A stretch of 64,000 nucleotides of DNA from Planctomycetota bacterium. GTDB taxonomy: Bacteria; Planctomycetota; Brocadiia; SM23-32; JAKLEA01. This document shows, piece by piece, positions 42,819 to 49,490 of this stretch. The stretch is taken from contig JAKLEA010000006.1 in the NCBI GenBank assembly GCA_022711755.1, positions 248,001 to 312,000 of the forward strand, given 5' to 3'. Numbering within the stretch: position 1 is the stretch's first letter; each line of letters starts with the position of its first letter. The notes beneath the pieces are model-generated. The model worked only from the letters and a program-made list of their open reading frames with translations, was not told the origin of the DNA and did no database searches. A program made the position numbers and the translations under genes.

Positions 42819-42939
42819 GGGCGCGCTCTCCTCGAAAAAGCAACGGGTCTGAAATGTGGCGCTTTCCGGCGTAGTGTAACATACGGATGATTGATTATGC
42901 AGGTGAAGCAGAAGGGATTGACGCAAAGCCTTTTGGAGT

Positions 42940-42986
42940 GCTGGAGCCATGCTCCAGCCTTCACCGCGGGGAGCCTTGCTCCCCGC
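42940..42986. repeat. Tandem perfect hairpins upstream of the tandem Cys-rich genes
   Basis: GCTGGAGC (42940-42947) pairs with GCTCCAGC (42951-42958) around CAT, and GCGGGGAGC (42966-42974) pairs with GCTCCCCGC (42978-42986) around CTT. The two hairpins have near-identical cores (GGAGC-loop-GCTCC), so this is a repeat element of a kind different from copies A-C. A short GCAGCGCTGC palindrome follows (42985-42994). The region between 42819 and 43109 has no gene. Confidence 0.65.
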
Positions 42987-43109
42987 AGCGCTGCTGCAAT
43001 CTCAATCCGGAAATCATCAGGAACAAGGCGCAAGCGCCCGCAGCGCCTTCAAGAGTTTATATGCAGGCAATCGCCTCCGCAAGCGGGGGGAGGGGTATGC
43101 TTCGGAGAA

Positions 43110-43137
43110 TTGACGATACGAGGAACAAGATTATAAT
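43110..43137 (+). promoter_or_regulatory. Sigma-70-like promoter of the tandem Cys-rich genes
   Basis: TTGACG (43110-43115), a 16-base spacer and a perfect TATAAT (43132-43137) lie 26 bases before the ATG at 43163. This is one of the best housekeeping promoters in the window and supports the downstream start. Confidence 0.6.
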
Positions 43138-43162
43138 CCCGCTTGATTCGGAGACACTTGCC

Positions 43163-43597
43163 ATGCCCAAGCCCGGCGTTCACAAGGATTTTCACGGCGC
43201 GTGGTCCTACTGCCTCAAGCACGTGGCCGACAACCACGGAGACGTGGCGGCGGAGGATTTTCTGCGCGAGATGGCCCCCGTCGTCTTCGCGCCGCTGATC
43301 GCCGCGATCCGCGCCGAGGGCCTGCCCGCGCTCAAGCGCCACTGGGAGAAGGTCGCGGCGGACGAGGAGGCGGACTGCGAGATCGCGCTCGGCAAGGGCG
43401 AACTCGTCCTGCGCATGAACGTCTGCCCGGCGCTGGAGCATATTCGCTCGCGCGGCTACCCCCTCTGGGAGCGGTTCTGCGAGCACACGCGGATCATCAA
43501 CGAAGCCGTCTGCCGCGCGGCGGGCGTTTCAGCGCTGACGGATTATGACCAGGAATCCGGCTGCTGCGTCCAGCGTTTCAGAATGGAGACGCGCTGA
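43163..43597 (+). CDS. Conserved hypothetical Cys-rich protein, tandem paralog 1
   Basis: The frame is open from 42887, but the upstream part covers hairpin repeats; the ATG at 43163 has GGAG 9 bases upstream and lies after the promoter. The 144-residue protein has a helical N-terminal half (HGAWSYCLKHVADNHGD, EDFLREMAPVVFAPLI) and a C-terminal half with conserved cysteines: RMNVCPALEHIRSRGYP, WERFCEHTRIINEAVCRAAG and SGCCVQRF. The next gene has the same layout and length. The pattern of a CP, a C-x2-H-containing helix and a terminal C resembles the family annotated as L-2-amino-thiazoline-4-carboxylic acid hydrolase-like, which I offer only as a hint. The stop overlaps the next ATG by one base. 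Confidence 0.7.
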   Translation: MPKPGVHKDFHGAWSYCLKHVADNHGDVAAEDFLREMAPVVFAPLIAAIRAEGLPALKRHWEKVAADEEADCEIALGKGELVLRMNVCPALEHIRSRGYPLWERFCEHTRIINEAVCRAAGVSALTDYDQESGCCVQRFRMETR

Positions 43598-44034
43598 TGC
43601 TTTCATGCACTGAGTTCATCTGCGCCTACAATGAGCTGTTCAAGTTCCTGCATCGGCGCTACGGGCGGGAGGCGGTTGACCGGCTGTGGGAGGGCATCTC
43701 CGATGAATTCCTGGAGAACCTGCGGGAGCTTGCGGCGCGGGACGGCCTGCGCGGAATGAACGAGTATTGGTCCCGCGCGCTGACCGAGGAGGGCGGGGAC
43801 TGGGAAATCGAAATGTCCCCGCGCCATTTTGAGATACGCATCCGAGCTTGCCCCTCGGTGGGCAAGCTCCGCCGGGCCGGGCACATCGAGCCTTACGCGG
43901 ACTATTGCGGGCACTGCGACACGCTCTACCGGCGCGTTCTGGAGCCGCTCGGATACCGCTACGAGATCGAATATATTGACCGGGAAAAGGGCGCGTGCCG
44001 CGTCAGGATCAGCTTACCGGAGGAGGAGGCATAA
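43597..44034 (+). CDS. Conserved hypothetical Cys-rich protein, tandem paralog 2
   Basis: This 145-residue protein is homologous to the preceding one. It has the same helical start (FICAYNELFKFLHRRYGREA, ENLRELAARDGLRGMNEYW) and the same C-terminal elements: RIRACPSVGKLRRAGHIEP, YADYCGHCDTLYRRVLEPLG and GACRVRISLPEEE. It has C-x2-C (CGHC) where paralog 1 has C-x2-H. These residues could bind a metal or act as a thiol nucleophile. Translational coupling (TGATG) implies equal amounts and perhaps a heterodimer. It precedes the partner-switch operon by 127 bases. Confidence 0.7.
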   Translation: MLSCTEFICAYNELFKFLHRRYGREAVDRLWEGISDEFLENLRELAARDGLRGMNEYWSRALTEEGGDWEIEMSPRHFEIRIRACPSVGKLRRAGHIEPYADYCGHCDTLYRRVLEPLGYRYEIEYIDREKGACRVRISLPEEEA

Positions 44035-44082
44035 GGATCAGCGAACCCGTCTGCCCGCGCCCCGCGCAGCGCCGGGCTTCTA

Positions 44083-44111
44083 TTGACTTCCCGGGGGGCA
44101 ACGCATAGCAT
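44083..44111 (+). promoter_or_regulatory. Sigma-70-like promoter of the partner-switch operon
   Basis: TTGACT (44083-44088), a 17-base spacer and TAGCAT (44106-44111) stand 50 bases before the STAS gene start at 44162. Spacing is ideal and both hexamers are near consensus. Confidence 0.5.
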
Positions 44112-44161
44112 AGTGCATCAGGAGCGGGGGATGCTCACGGGGATCATCGAGGCAGCGCGCA

Positions 44162-44509
44162 ATGCAGACAAGCGTCGAAGAACGGGACAATGCCGTCATT
44201 GTCGCCCTGGCAGGGCGCTTCGACGCCGCCTCGGCCTCGGACGTGAAAAAGCTCCTCAAAGGTCTCATCGCCGACGGCAAGTGCAGGCTGGTGCTTGAGT
44301 TATCGCAAGTTGACTTCCTTGACAGTTCCGGGCTGGGCGTTCTGGTGACCTGCAAGCGGCTGGCTGACAACGGCGGCGGAGACCTGCGCCTTGCCGGGGC
44401 CGACAGCCGGATCGAAACGATACTGAAAATGACCCGGCTGAACCGGGTGTTTGAGATTGATGCCGACGTCGCCGTTGCAATCTCCCGTCTGCCGGGCGGG
44501 AAGACATAA
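44162..44509 (+). CDS. STAS-domain anti-sigma factor antagonist (RsbV/SpoIIAA-like)
   Basis: The 115-residue protein is one STAS domain. It shows the family strand LVLELSQV, then DFLDSSGLGVL with the phosphorylatable Ser at residue 55 or 56, and the closing helix. In partner switching the unphosphorylated antagonist binds the kinase RsbW and frees its target; phosphorylation by the kinase reverses this. The RsbW-like gene follows 120 bases later in the same operon. GAGG lies 9 bases before the ATG. No cognate sigma-B-type gene is present, so the released target may be the response regulator system downstream. Confidence 0.88.
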   Translation: MQTSVEERDNAVIVALAGRFDAASASDVKKLLKGLIADGKCRLVLELSQVDFLDSSGLGVLVTCKRLADNGGGDLRLAGADSRIETILKMTRLNRVFEIDADVAVAISRLPGGKT

Positions 44510-44629
44510 GATTCCCCGACGTGATGTAACGGTCGGGGCCAGCTCATGCCGACGGCGGTGGATCGGATTGTGCGGAGCCGCCGGCAGGACGAAAATCCGG
44601 GTAAAGCAGGCGTCTCATACGGGGTGTAC

Positions 44630-45076
44630 ATGGACTCGTCCCGCGACAATCAGTCGGTCAGCCTCTGCGTGCCGGCAAGGCTTCGCTACCTCGGGCTGAT
44701 CTGCGCCTTCGTAGAGTCCTTCTGCAAGTCGCTGGACCGCGAGACGCCGGCCGAGATCGTCGAGATGCTCAAGCTGGCCATTGACGAGGCCTGCTCGAAC
44801 GTCGTAAGGCACGGCTACGGCGGAGACTGCGATTCGCCGCTCATCGTTGACGCCCTTCACGCGGGCGACGAGTTGATCTTCACGATCATTGACCGAGCGC
44901 GGAAGTTCGACCTTGCCAAGGCCCCGGTCAAGATTGACCCGACCCCGAGCGATTCCGGATACGGGATAAGCATCATTCACCAGGCAGTGGACAGGCTGGA
45001 ACACGAGTGGGACGGATCGCGCAACATTACAAGGTTGACCAAACGCCTCCCCCAGGAAGAACAGAAACCGGGCTGA
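44630..45076 (+). CDS. RsbW-like serine kinase / anti-sigma regulatory factor (HATPase_c)
   Basis: I use the ATG at 44630, directly before the conserved domain; an ATG at 44546 would add 28 unconserved residues. The 148-residue protein has the GHKL ATPase motifs: N box IDEACSNVVRHGYGG (E53, N57), G1 around IIDRARKFD (D88) and G2 DSGYGISII (about 109-116). It would phosphorylate the STAS protein encoded upstream and bind a target when not doing so. The stop lies 3 bases before the receiver gene, so it is probably co-translated with it. Confidence 0.88.
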   Translation: MDSSRDNQSVSLCVPARLRYLGLICAFVESFCKSLDRETPAEIVEMLKLAIDEACSNVVRHGYGGDCDSPLIVDALHAGDELIFTIIDRARKFDLAKAPVKIDPTPSDSGYGISIIHQAVDRLEHEWDGSRNITRLTKRLPQEEQKPG

Positions 45077-45079
45077 CGA

Positions 45080-45460
45080 ATGGATAACGCAAAAATCCTT
45101 GTCGCGGACGACGAACCCTTCAACCTGCGCGCGCTATGCTTCGTGCTGCAGAAGGCCGGGTTCCAGACCATCGAAGCCCGGGACGGCGAGGAGGCGCTGG
45201 AGCGCATCCGCAGCGATCGCCCCGCGCTGGTCTTCCTGGACATCATGATGCCGGTCGTGGACGGATACGACGTCTGCGCGCAGGTGCGCGCCAACCCGGA
45301 ACTGCGCGGGACCAGAATAATTTTTCTCACCTGCAAGGGGCAGGAGGCCGACCGCGACAAGGGCATGAGCCTGGGCGCGGACGCCTACATAACCAAGCCT
45401 TTCAGCCCGGCCGAGGCCGTGCGCGTCGCGCGCGAAATGATCGAAGGGGGCCGAAATTGA
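45080..45460 (+). CDS. Single-domain response regulator (CheY-like receiver)
   Basis: The 126-residue protein is a complete receiver domain: acidic pair D10-D11 (VADDEPFN), phospho-acceptor D54 (FLDIMMP), T84 (FLTCKG) and K106 (ITKPFSP). No output domain is attached, so it must act through another protein, plausibly the sigma-54-type activator or the RsbW-like kinase beside it. No histidine kinase is encoded in the window. Its TGA overlaps the TTG of the next gene (TTGA). Confidence 0.92.
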   Translation: MDNAKILVADDEPFNLRALCFVLQKAGFQTIEARDGEEALERIRSDRPALVFLDIMMPVVDGYDVCAQVRANPELRGTRIIFLTCKGQEADRDKGMSLGADAYITKPFSPAEAVRVAREMIEGGRN

Positions 45461-46881
45461 CCCCGGAATCGCAGGAACAAATCCAGGCCGCCGCAGCGAT
45501 AGTCTCCGAGGAGGCCCGCAACCTCGTCTCGGAAAAACTGCGCGAAGCGGGCATATCCCTGACTCTCTGCGCCGACGCCGCGGACATCTACCGCGTCCTT
45601 TCCAAGCGCGTCCCGGACGCGCTGCTGCTTGACGCCGGACTGCTTGCCCAGGATGGAAGCAACATCATTGAGCAGATCAGGCGCGAGGCTCCGGAACTGC
45701 CCATCATCACCCTCGACGCCAATCCCGGCTACGAGGAGGCGGTCAAACACGTCAAGGCCGGGGCTTTCGATTACGTGCCCCTTGCCGGCGGGCGGATCGG
45801 GAGGGACCTGGTCGGCATAATCCGCAGGGCCTGCGACGAGCATCGCCTGATGGTCGCCGTCAATCAGGTGCAGGACGCCTACCGCAAGCGCGGGGCGTTC
45901 GGGCGCATCGTCGGCGTCAGCCCCGCCATGCAGGCCGTCTACCGCATGGTCGAGACCGTAGCCGCGACCAACGCGACGGTCTTCATCACGGGCGAGAGCG
46001 GCACGGGCAAGGAGCTTGTCGCGGACGCCATACACGGCCTCAGCCCCCGAAGCGGGCGCTTCGTGCCGGTCAACTGCGCCGCCATTCCGCAGGACCTGCT
46101 GGAGAGCGAACTCTTCGGCCACGAGAAAGGCTCATTCACGAGCGCCGTCAACCGCCGCATTGGCTGCTGCGAGCAGGCCAGGGACGGGACGATCTTCCTC
46201 GACGAAGTCTGCGAAATGCACCCGGCGCTGCAATCGAAATTGCTGCGCTTCCTTCAGGACAAGACCTTCCAGCGCGTCGGCGGGGACGAACTGCTGACGG
46301 TTGACGTGCGCGTCATCGCCGCGACTAACCGGGACCCCCTTGAGGAGGTCCGCCGCAACCGCCTGCGCGAGGATCTTTACTATCGTCTCAACGTCGTCCC
46401 CATCGAGCTTCCGCCGCTCAGGCAGCGCCCGGAGGACGTGCCCATCCTGGCGCAGCATTTCCTTGAGGTCTACGGCGAGAAGTACAACAAGTATTTCGTG
46501 GACTTCTCCCCGGAGGCGATGGACGCGCTGCTGCGCCACGCATGGCCGGGGAACGTGCGGGAACTGGAGCACGTGATCGAGCGCATCGTCGTGCTTGGCA
46601 ACTCCTCGACCGTCACGCTCGACCTGCTGCCCGCGCAGATACGCGAGACATTCGAGAAGGGGGGGGACAGACCGCGCTTCCTCTCGCAGGGGGCGCCGCA
46701 GTCGCCCGGCGCTACGCTCGAAGACGTCGAGCGCGAGCATATCCATCGCTGTCTCGTTCTGGCCGAATGGGACGTCACGAAAGCCGCGCAGCAACTCGGC
46801 ATAAGCCGCCAGACACTCTACAGGAAGATGGAAAAATACAGCATCAGGGACGGCGATCAGACGCCGCAGGAGACGCCATGA
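45457..46881 (+). CDS. Sigma-54-type AAA+ transcriptional activator with pseudo-receiver and altered GAFTGA loop
   Basis: The frame is open from 45136 across the receiver gene; the coupled TTG at 45457 is the natural start. The 474-residue protein has an N-terminal receiver-like domain (about 13-125) with D59, but the usual invariant Lys is lost (DYVPLAGG instead of KPF), so it is probably not phosphorylated normally. The AAA+ domain has Walker A GESGTGKE (179-186) and Walker B TIFLDE (245-250). The L1 loop that contacts sigma-54 reads GSFTSA (225-230) instead of GAFTGA. A Fis-type helix-turn-helix (KAAQQLGISRQTLYRKMEKY) ends the protein. It regulates unknown promoters. Loop changes of this type are known in activators that work with sigma-70. 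Confidence 0.88.
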   Translation: MTPESQEQIQAAAAIVSEEARNLVSEKLREAGISLTLCADAADIYRVLSKRVPDALLLDAGLLAQDGSNIIEQIRREAPELPIITLDANPGYEEAVKHVKAGAFDYVPLAGGRIGRDLVGIIRRACDEHRLMVAVNQVQDAYRKRGAFGRIVGVSPAMQAVYRMVETVAATNATVFITGESGTGKELVADAIHGLSPRSGRFVPVNCAAIPQDLLESELFGHEKGSFTSAVNRRIGCCEQARDGTIFLDEVCEMHPALQSKLLRFLQDKTFQRVGGDELLTVDVRVIAATNRDPLEEVRRNRLREDLYYRLNVVPIELPPLRQRPEDVPILAQHFLEVYGEKYNKYFVDFSPEAMDALLRHAWPGNVRELEHVIERIVVLGNSSTVTLDLLPAQIRETFEKGGDRPRFLSQGAPQSPGATLEDVEREHIHRCLVLAEWDVTKAAQQLGISRQTLYRKMEKYSIRDGDQTPQETP

Positions 46882-47420
46882 TTTCCAAAAAGGACTTCCG
46901 GAGCGCGCAGGCGCGGACAACCGCCTGCATGGAGAAGGCCGGCATCGTTCTCACCCCGATGGAGAAAAAGAGCATAGAGGTCGTGGACTTCGGGCTGGGC
47001 AGGCTTGAGGAACTCGGGCTGGAGATCGTCGTCTACGTCAATACGCGGCGCTGCTGCGCGAAGGAGCTTGCGCTCTTTCCCGGGCAGATATGCGCCGAGC
47101 ATCGCCACCCGCCGGTCGAGGGCGAGCCGGGCAAGGAGGAGACGTTCCGGTGCCGATGGGGGGAGGTTTATCTTTATGTTCCCGGCCCCGCGGCGCGGCG
47201 CCCGAAGGGGAGGGTTCCCGCCGACAAGAAATCCGCGTTCACGGTGTGGCACGAAGTAATACTGCGCCCCGGGCAGCAATACACTCTCGAACCGGACACG
47301 CTGCACTGGTTCCAGGGGGGGCCGGAAGGGGCGATTGTCTCCGAATTCAGCACGAAGAGCCGGGACGAGTCGGACGTATTCACCGATCCGGAAATCAAGC
47401 GGGCCACCGTCGTCAAATGA
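46878..47420 (+). CDS. D-lyxose isomerase-like cupin enzyme
   Basis: The ATG at 46878 overlaps the activator stop (ATGA); the frame open from 46542 is a shadow of the activator gene. The 180-residue protein matches D-lyxose ketol-isomerases: AKELALFPGQICAEHRHPP holds the metal-binding H residues, then GKEETFRCRWGEVYLYVPG, FTVWHEVILRPGQQYTLEP and HWFQGGPEGAIVSEFST. It would interconvert D-lyxose and D-xylulose (or mannose and fructose) with a divalent metal. A sugar isomerase at the end of a regulatory operon suggests that the switch controls, or responds to, sugar metabolism. Confidence 0.85.
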   Translation: MISKKDFRSAQARTTACMEKAGIVLTPMEKKSIEVVDFGLGRLEELGLEIVVYVNTRRCCAKELALFPGQICAEHRHPPVEGEPGKEETFRCRWGEVYLYVPGPAARRPKGRVPADKKSAFTVWHEVILRPGQQYTLEPDTLHWFQGGPEGAIVSEFSTKSRDESDVFTDPEIKRATVVK

Positions 47421-47522
47421 CAGGAATTTCCGGAAATCTAAGATTTGAGATTTTCTGCCTTCTTGTGTGGTCAGGACATGGGTAGTATGTGTTCAGCGCA
47501 TGATAATCCCACGATAGATTTT

Positions 47523-47600
47523 CCTTCCCCCGCGCGAAGCGCGCAGCGCTCAGCGTGGGGGAAGGTGTCGCCCCGTCTCGCGGGGCGACGGAAGGGGGCC
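47523..47600 (+). repeat. Two-stem palindromic repeat (copy C)
   Basis: Stem 1 pairs CCTTCCCCC (47523-47531) with GGGGGAAGG (47557-47565); its loop holds an inner GC-rich hairpin. Stem 2 pairs GTCGCCCCG (47567-47575) with CGGGGCGAC (47581-47589). The tail is GGAAGGGGGCC. It sits in the 234-base gap between the isomerase and a convergent membrane-protein gene; no other feature is seen there. Confidence 0.75.
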
Positions 47601-47654
47601 AAACCGCAGGCTATACACATGCAAAAATTGAGATTTCAGTTCCTCAATCCGTAA

Positions 47655-48110
47655 TCACGCTCCCGCCGGCTTGTCGCCGCCCTGTCCTGTGGCTTTCAGG
47701 TTCGCCCCGACGCGCCTGAGCAACTGGTCGAGCATCTGGCGCGACGGCGACGCAGATGCCACAAGCCTCCCCCCCGCCGCGAACAGCGCGCAGCAGAACC
47801 AGCCCTCGATCATTATCAGCAGTATGTAGAACCCCAGGCCGATTGTATTGCCAAGCTCCAGTTCTGTCCCTTGAACCACGGGAACGACGATGTCCTTGCC
47901 GTGTATTATCTCGACCATCTCCTCGACCTGCTTTTTCGAATTGGCCGGCGACGACCTGAGTTCCTCTATCGCCAGGAACAGTCTTATAACAAACACAAGG
48001 CCGACGGCTATCAGACCGAGGCCGGCCACGATGACGGCGGCCCGCGCCGCTTCAGCGAGTCCGCCGTGAACCCCGGCGTCCGCGCCTGTTTCCCATTCCC
48101 TGTTCTGCAT
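47655..48110 (-). CDS. Hypothetical membrane protein with two helices
   Basis: The start at 48110 (MQNREWETGADAG) has GGAGG 6 bases upstream; the frame extends to 48299 without a ribosome site and overlaps the divergent gene. The 151-residue protein has a first helix (AVIVAGLGLIAVGLVFVIRL), a polar segment with EELRSSPANSKKQVEEMV, and a second helix (IGLGFYILLIMIEGWFCCAL), then a basic tail ending in GDKPAGA. I do not recognise it. It is divergently transcribed from the SGNH hydrolase gene, with 167 bases between them. Confidence 0.65.
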   Translation of the reverse strand: MQNREWETGADAGVHGGLAEAARAAVIVAGLGLIAVGLVFVIRLFLAIEELRSSPANSKKQVEEMVEIIHGKDIVVPVVQGTELELGNTIGLGFYILLIMIEGWFCCALFAAGGRLVASASPSRQMLDQLLRRVGANLKATGQGGDKPAGA

Positions 48111-48277
48111 GTTCCGCCTCCCGAGTAAGTTTCGCCCAACACGCCGCTCTCTATGATAACCGTCACGTGATTTAACAGCCAGTAGTTGTTGTGAATGTTC
48201 CTGCCCGCTTGTTAGTGTAGTGTATGTGAAATACGTTGTCTGAAATACAGGGCGCCTGTCAGGCGTCACGTTGAGGG

Positions 48278-49459
48278 ATGATGGGCAAGGAGCAGACAAA
48301 AGACGTATCAGGCCGTCTCCTGCGCAAGCGGATCGCGCTGGCGATTATCGCGCTGTGCGTCGCGCTGACGATTGCAGAGATGATCTGCCGCCATGTCTTT
48401 CCCCCCGTCAGCCCGGATGCCTTCGAGGAATGGGCGAACCGTAGAATTGTCTGCGAATCGCTGGACGAATACCGGACGACGATGACCTTCGGCCCGTACG
48501 GCTACCGCAATCCGACACTTCCGCTGGAGCGCAGGGCAGGCGTCGCGCGGATTGTCGCCCTGGGCGACTCGCTGACCGAAGGGGTGGGAACTGACGATGA
48601 TGGGACATGGCCGCAGGTCTGCGCGCGGCGGCTGAAGGAACTGGGCCATCCCGCAGAAATCGCAAATCTAGGCGAGAACGGCAGCGATCCCGGCGGATAT
48701 CTCGTTCGTCTGGCGCAGATGGGCGTCGCGCTCAGACCGGACATCGTCATATGCTGCGTTTTTCAGAACGACGTGATGGACCCGACTGAAGCGCTTCAGA
48801 AGATGCCGGGTTTCGATCCCGTAGTGAAGCGGGCCATATCCCCCCCCGGGGGGCTTGCGCTGCCGAAACTGTTTGAATCGGTAATCAGAACCGGCAGGCG
48901 TCCGCCAAGTCCGCTTTTCCCGCAATCGGCCTTCCCCGCCGTTCCTGACCCTCGAAATCCCTTTTCAACTAAACCGCCGGGACTTGACACGCGATTTCAC
49001 GAAGCGGCAAAACGTGGCAAATTCAACCCGTGGCTGCTGTCGCTGCCGCGCGATTACTACGACCGTCTCGCCCTTGCCCAGGACAAGAACACACTCGGAG
49101 CAATGTGGGCCATGAGAATCGCCCTGGACAGGATGCGTGAAATCTGTAACCGCGAGTCAATCGCTTTCTTTGTGATCTACATACCCGAACAGAGCGCCTT
49201 CTCAGAGCAACGCAAAGAGGTTCTTGAGCAACTGGGATTCTCAACAGAACATGTCCCGGCGCCCGTTGACTATGTTCGTGAGAGCATCGAACGCTGGGCT
49301 GCTGCAAACTCGGTTCCCTTTCTCGACATGTCCCCGCGGTTGCGCATCGAGCCTGACGCTTACTATCGCTGGGACCTGCACCTGACTCCGAAGGGATATC
49401 GCATTGTTGGAGAGGCCGTGGCGGAATGGCTTATCTCGATCCGGCGCCATGAGCCGTAA
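48278..49459 (+). CDS. Membrane-anchored SGNH/GDSL-type hydrolase
   Basis: The 393-residue protein has an N-terminal membrane anchor (RIALAIIALCVALTIAEMI, about 18-36) and an SGNH esterase-like domain. Block I is ALGDSLTEGVG with the nucleophile Ser (about residue 96), a block II/III region is NLGENGSDPGGY and VFQNDVMD, and block V is DLHLTPKGYRI, the D-x-x-H of the catalytic triad. It probably removes acyl groups from a surface polysaccharide or peptidoglycan. The gene stands alone between a divergent membrane protein and a convergent glycoside hydrolase. Confidence 0.82.
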   Translation: MMGKEQTKDVSGRLLRKRIALAIIALCVALTIAEMICRHVFPPVSPDAFEEWANRRIVCESLDEYRTTMTFGPYGYRNPTLPLERRAGVARIVALGDSLTEGVGTDDDGTWPQVCARRLKELGHPAEIANLGENGSDPGGYLVRLAQMGVALRPDIVICCVFQNDVMDPTEALQKMPGFDPVVKRAISPPGGLALPKLFESVIRTGRRPPSPLFPQSAFPAVPDPRNPFSTKPPGLDTRFHEAAKRGKFNPWLLSLPRDYYDRLALAQDKNTLGAMWAMRIALDRMREICNRESIAFFVIYIPEQSAFSEQRKEVLEQLGFSTEHVPAPVDYVRESIERWAAANSVPFLDMSPRLRIEPDAYYRWDLHLTPKGYRIVGEAVAEWLISIRRHEP

Positions 49460-49490
49460 AATCCGACTTCTCCATGCTTCGTGTTAGAAT

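Noticed and set aside
42940..42986. CRISPR-like reading of the twin hairpins
   Set aside because: Only two units, no spacers of constant length and no cas genes.
42887..43162. N-terminal extension of the first tandem Cys-rich gene
   Set aside because: It covers hairpin repeats and the promoter at 43110; the start at 43163 has a ribosome site and gives the same length as its paralog.
45136..45456. Upstream open frame of the sigma-54-type activator
   Set aside because: It lies inside the complete receiver gene in another frame and has no family features.
46542..46877. Upstream open frame of the isomerase gene
   Set aside because: It is a shadow of the activator's coding sequence; the conserved protein begins at 46878.
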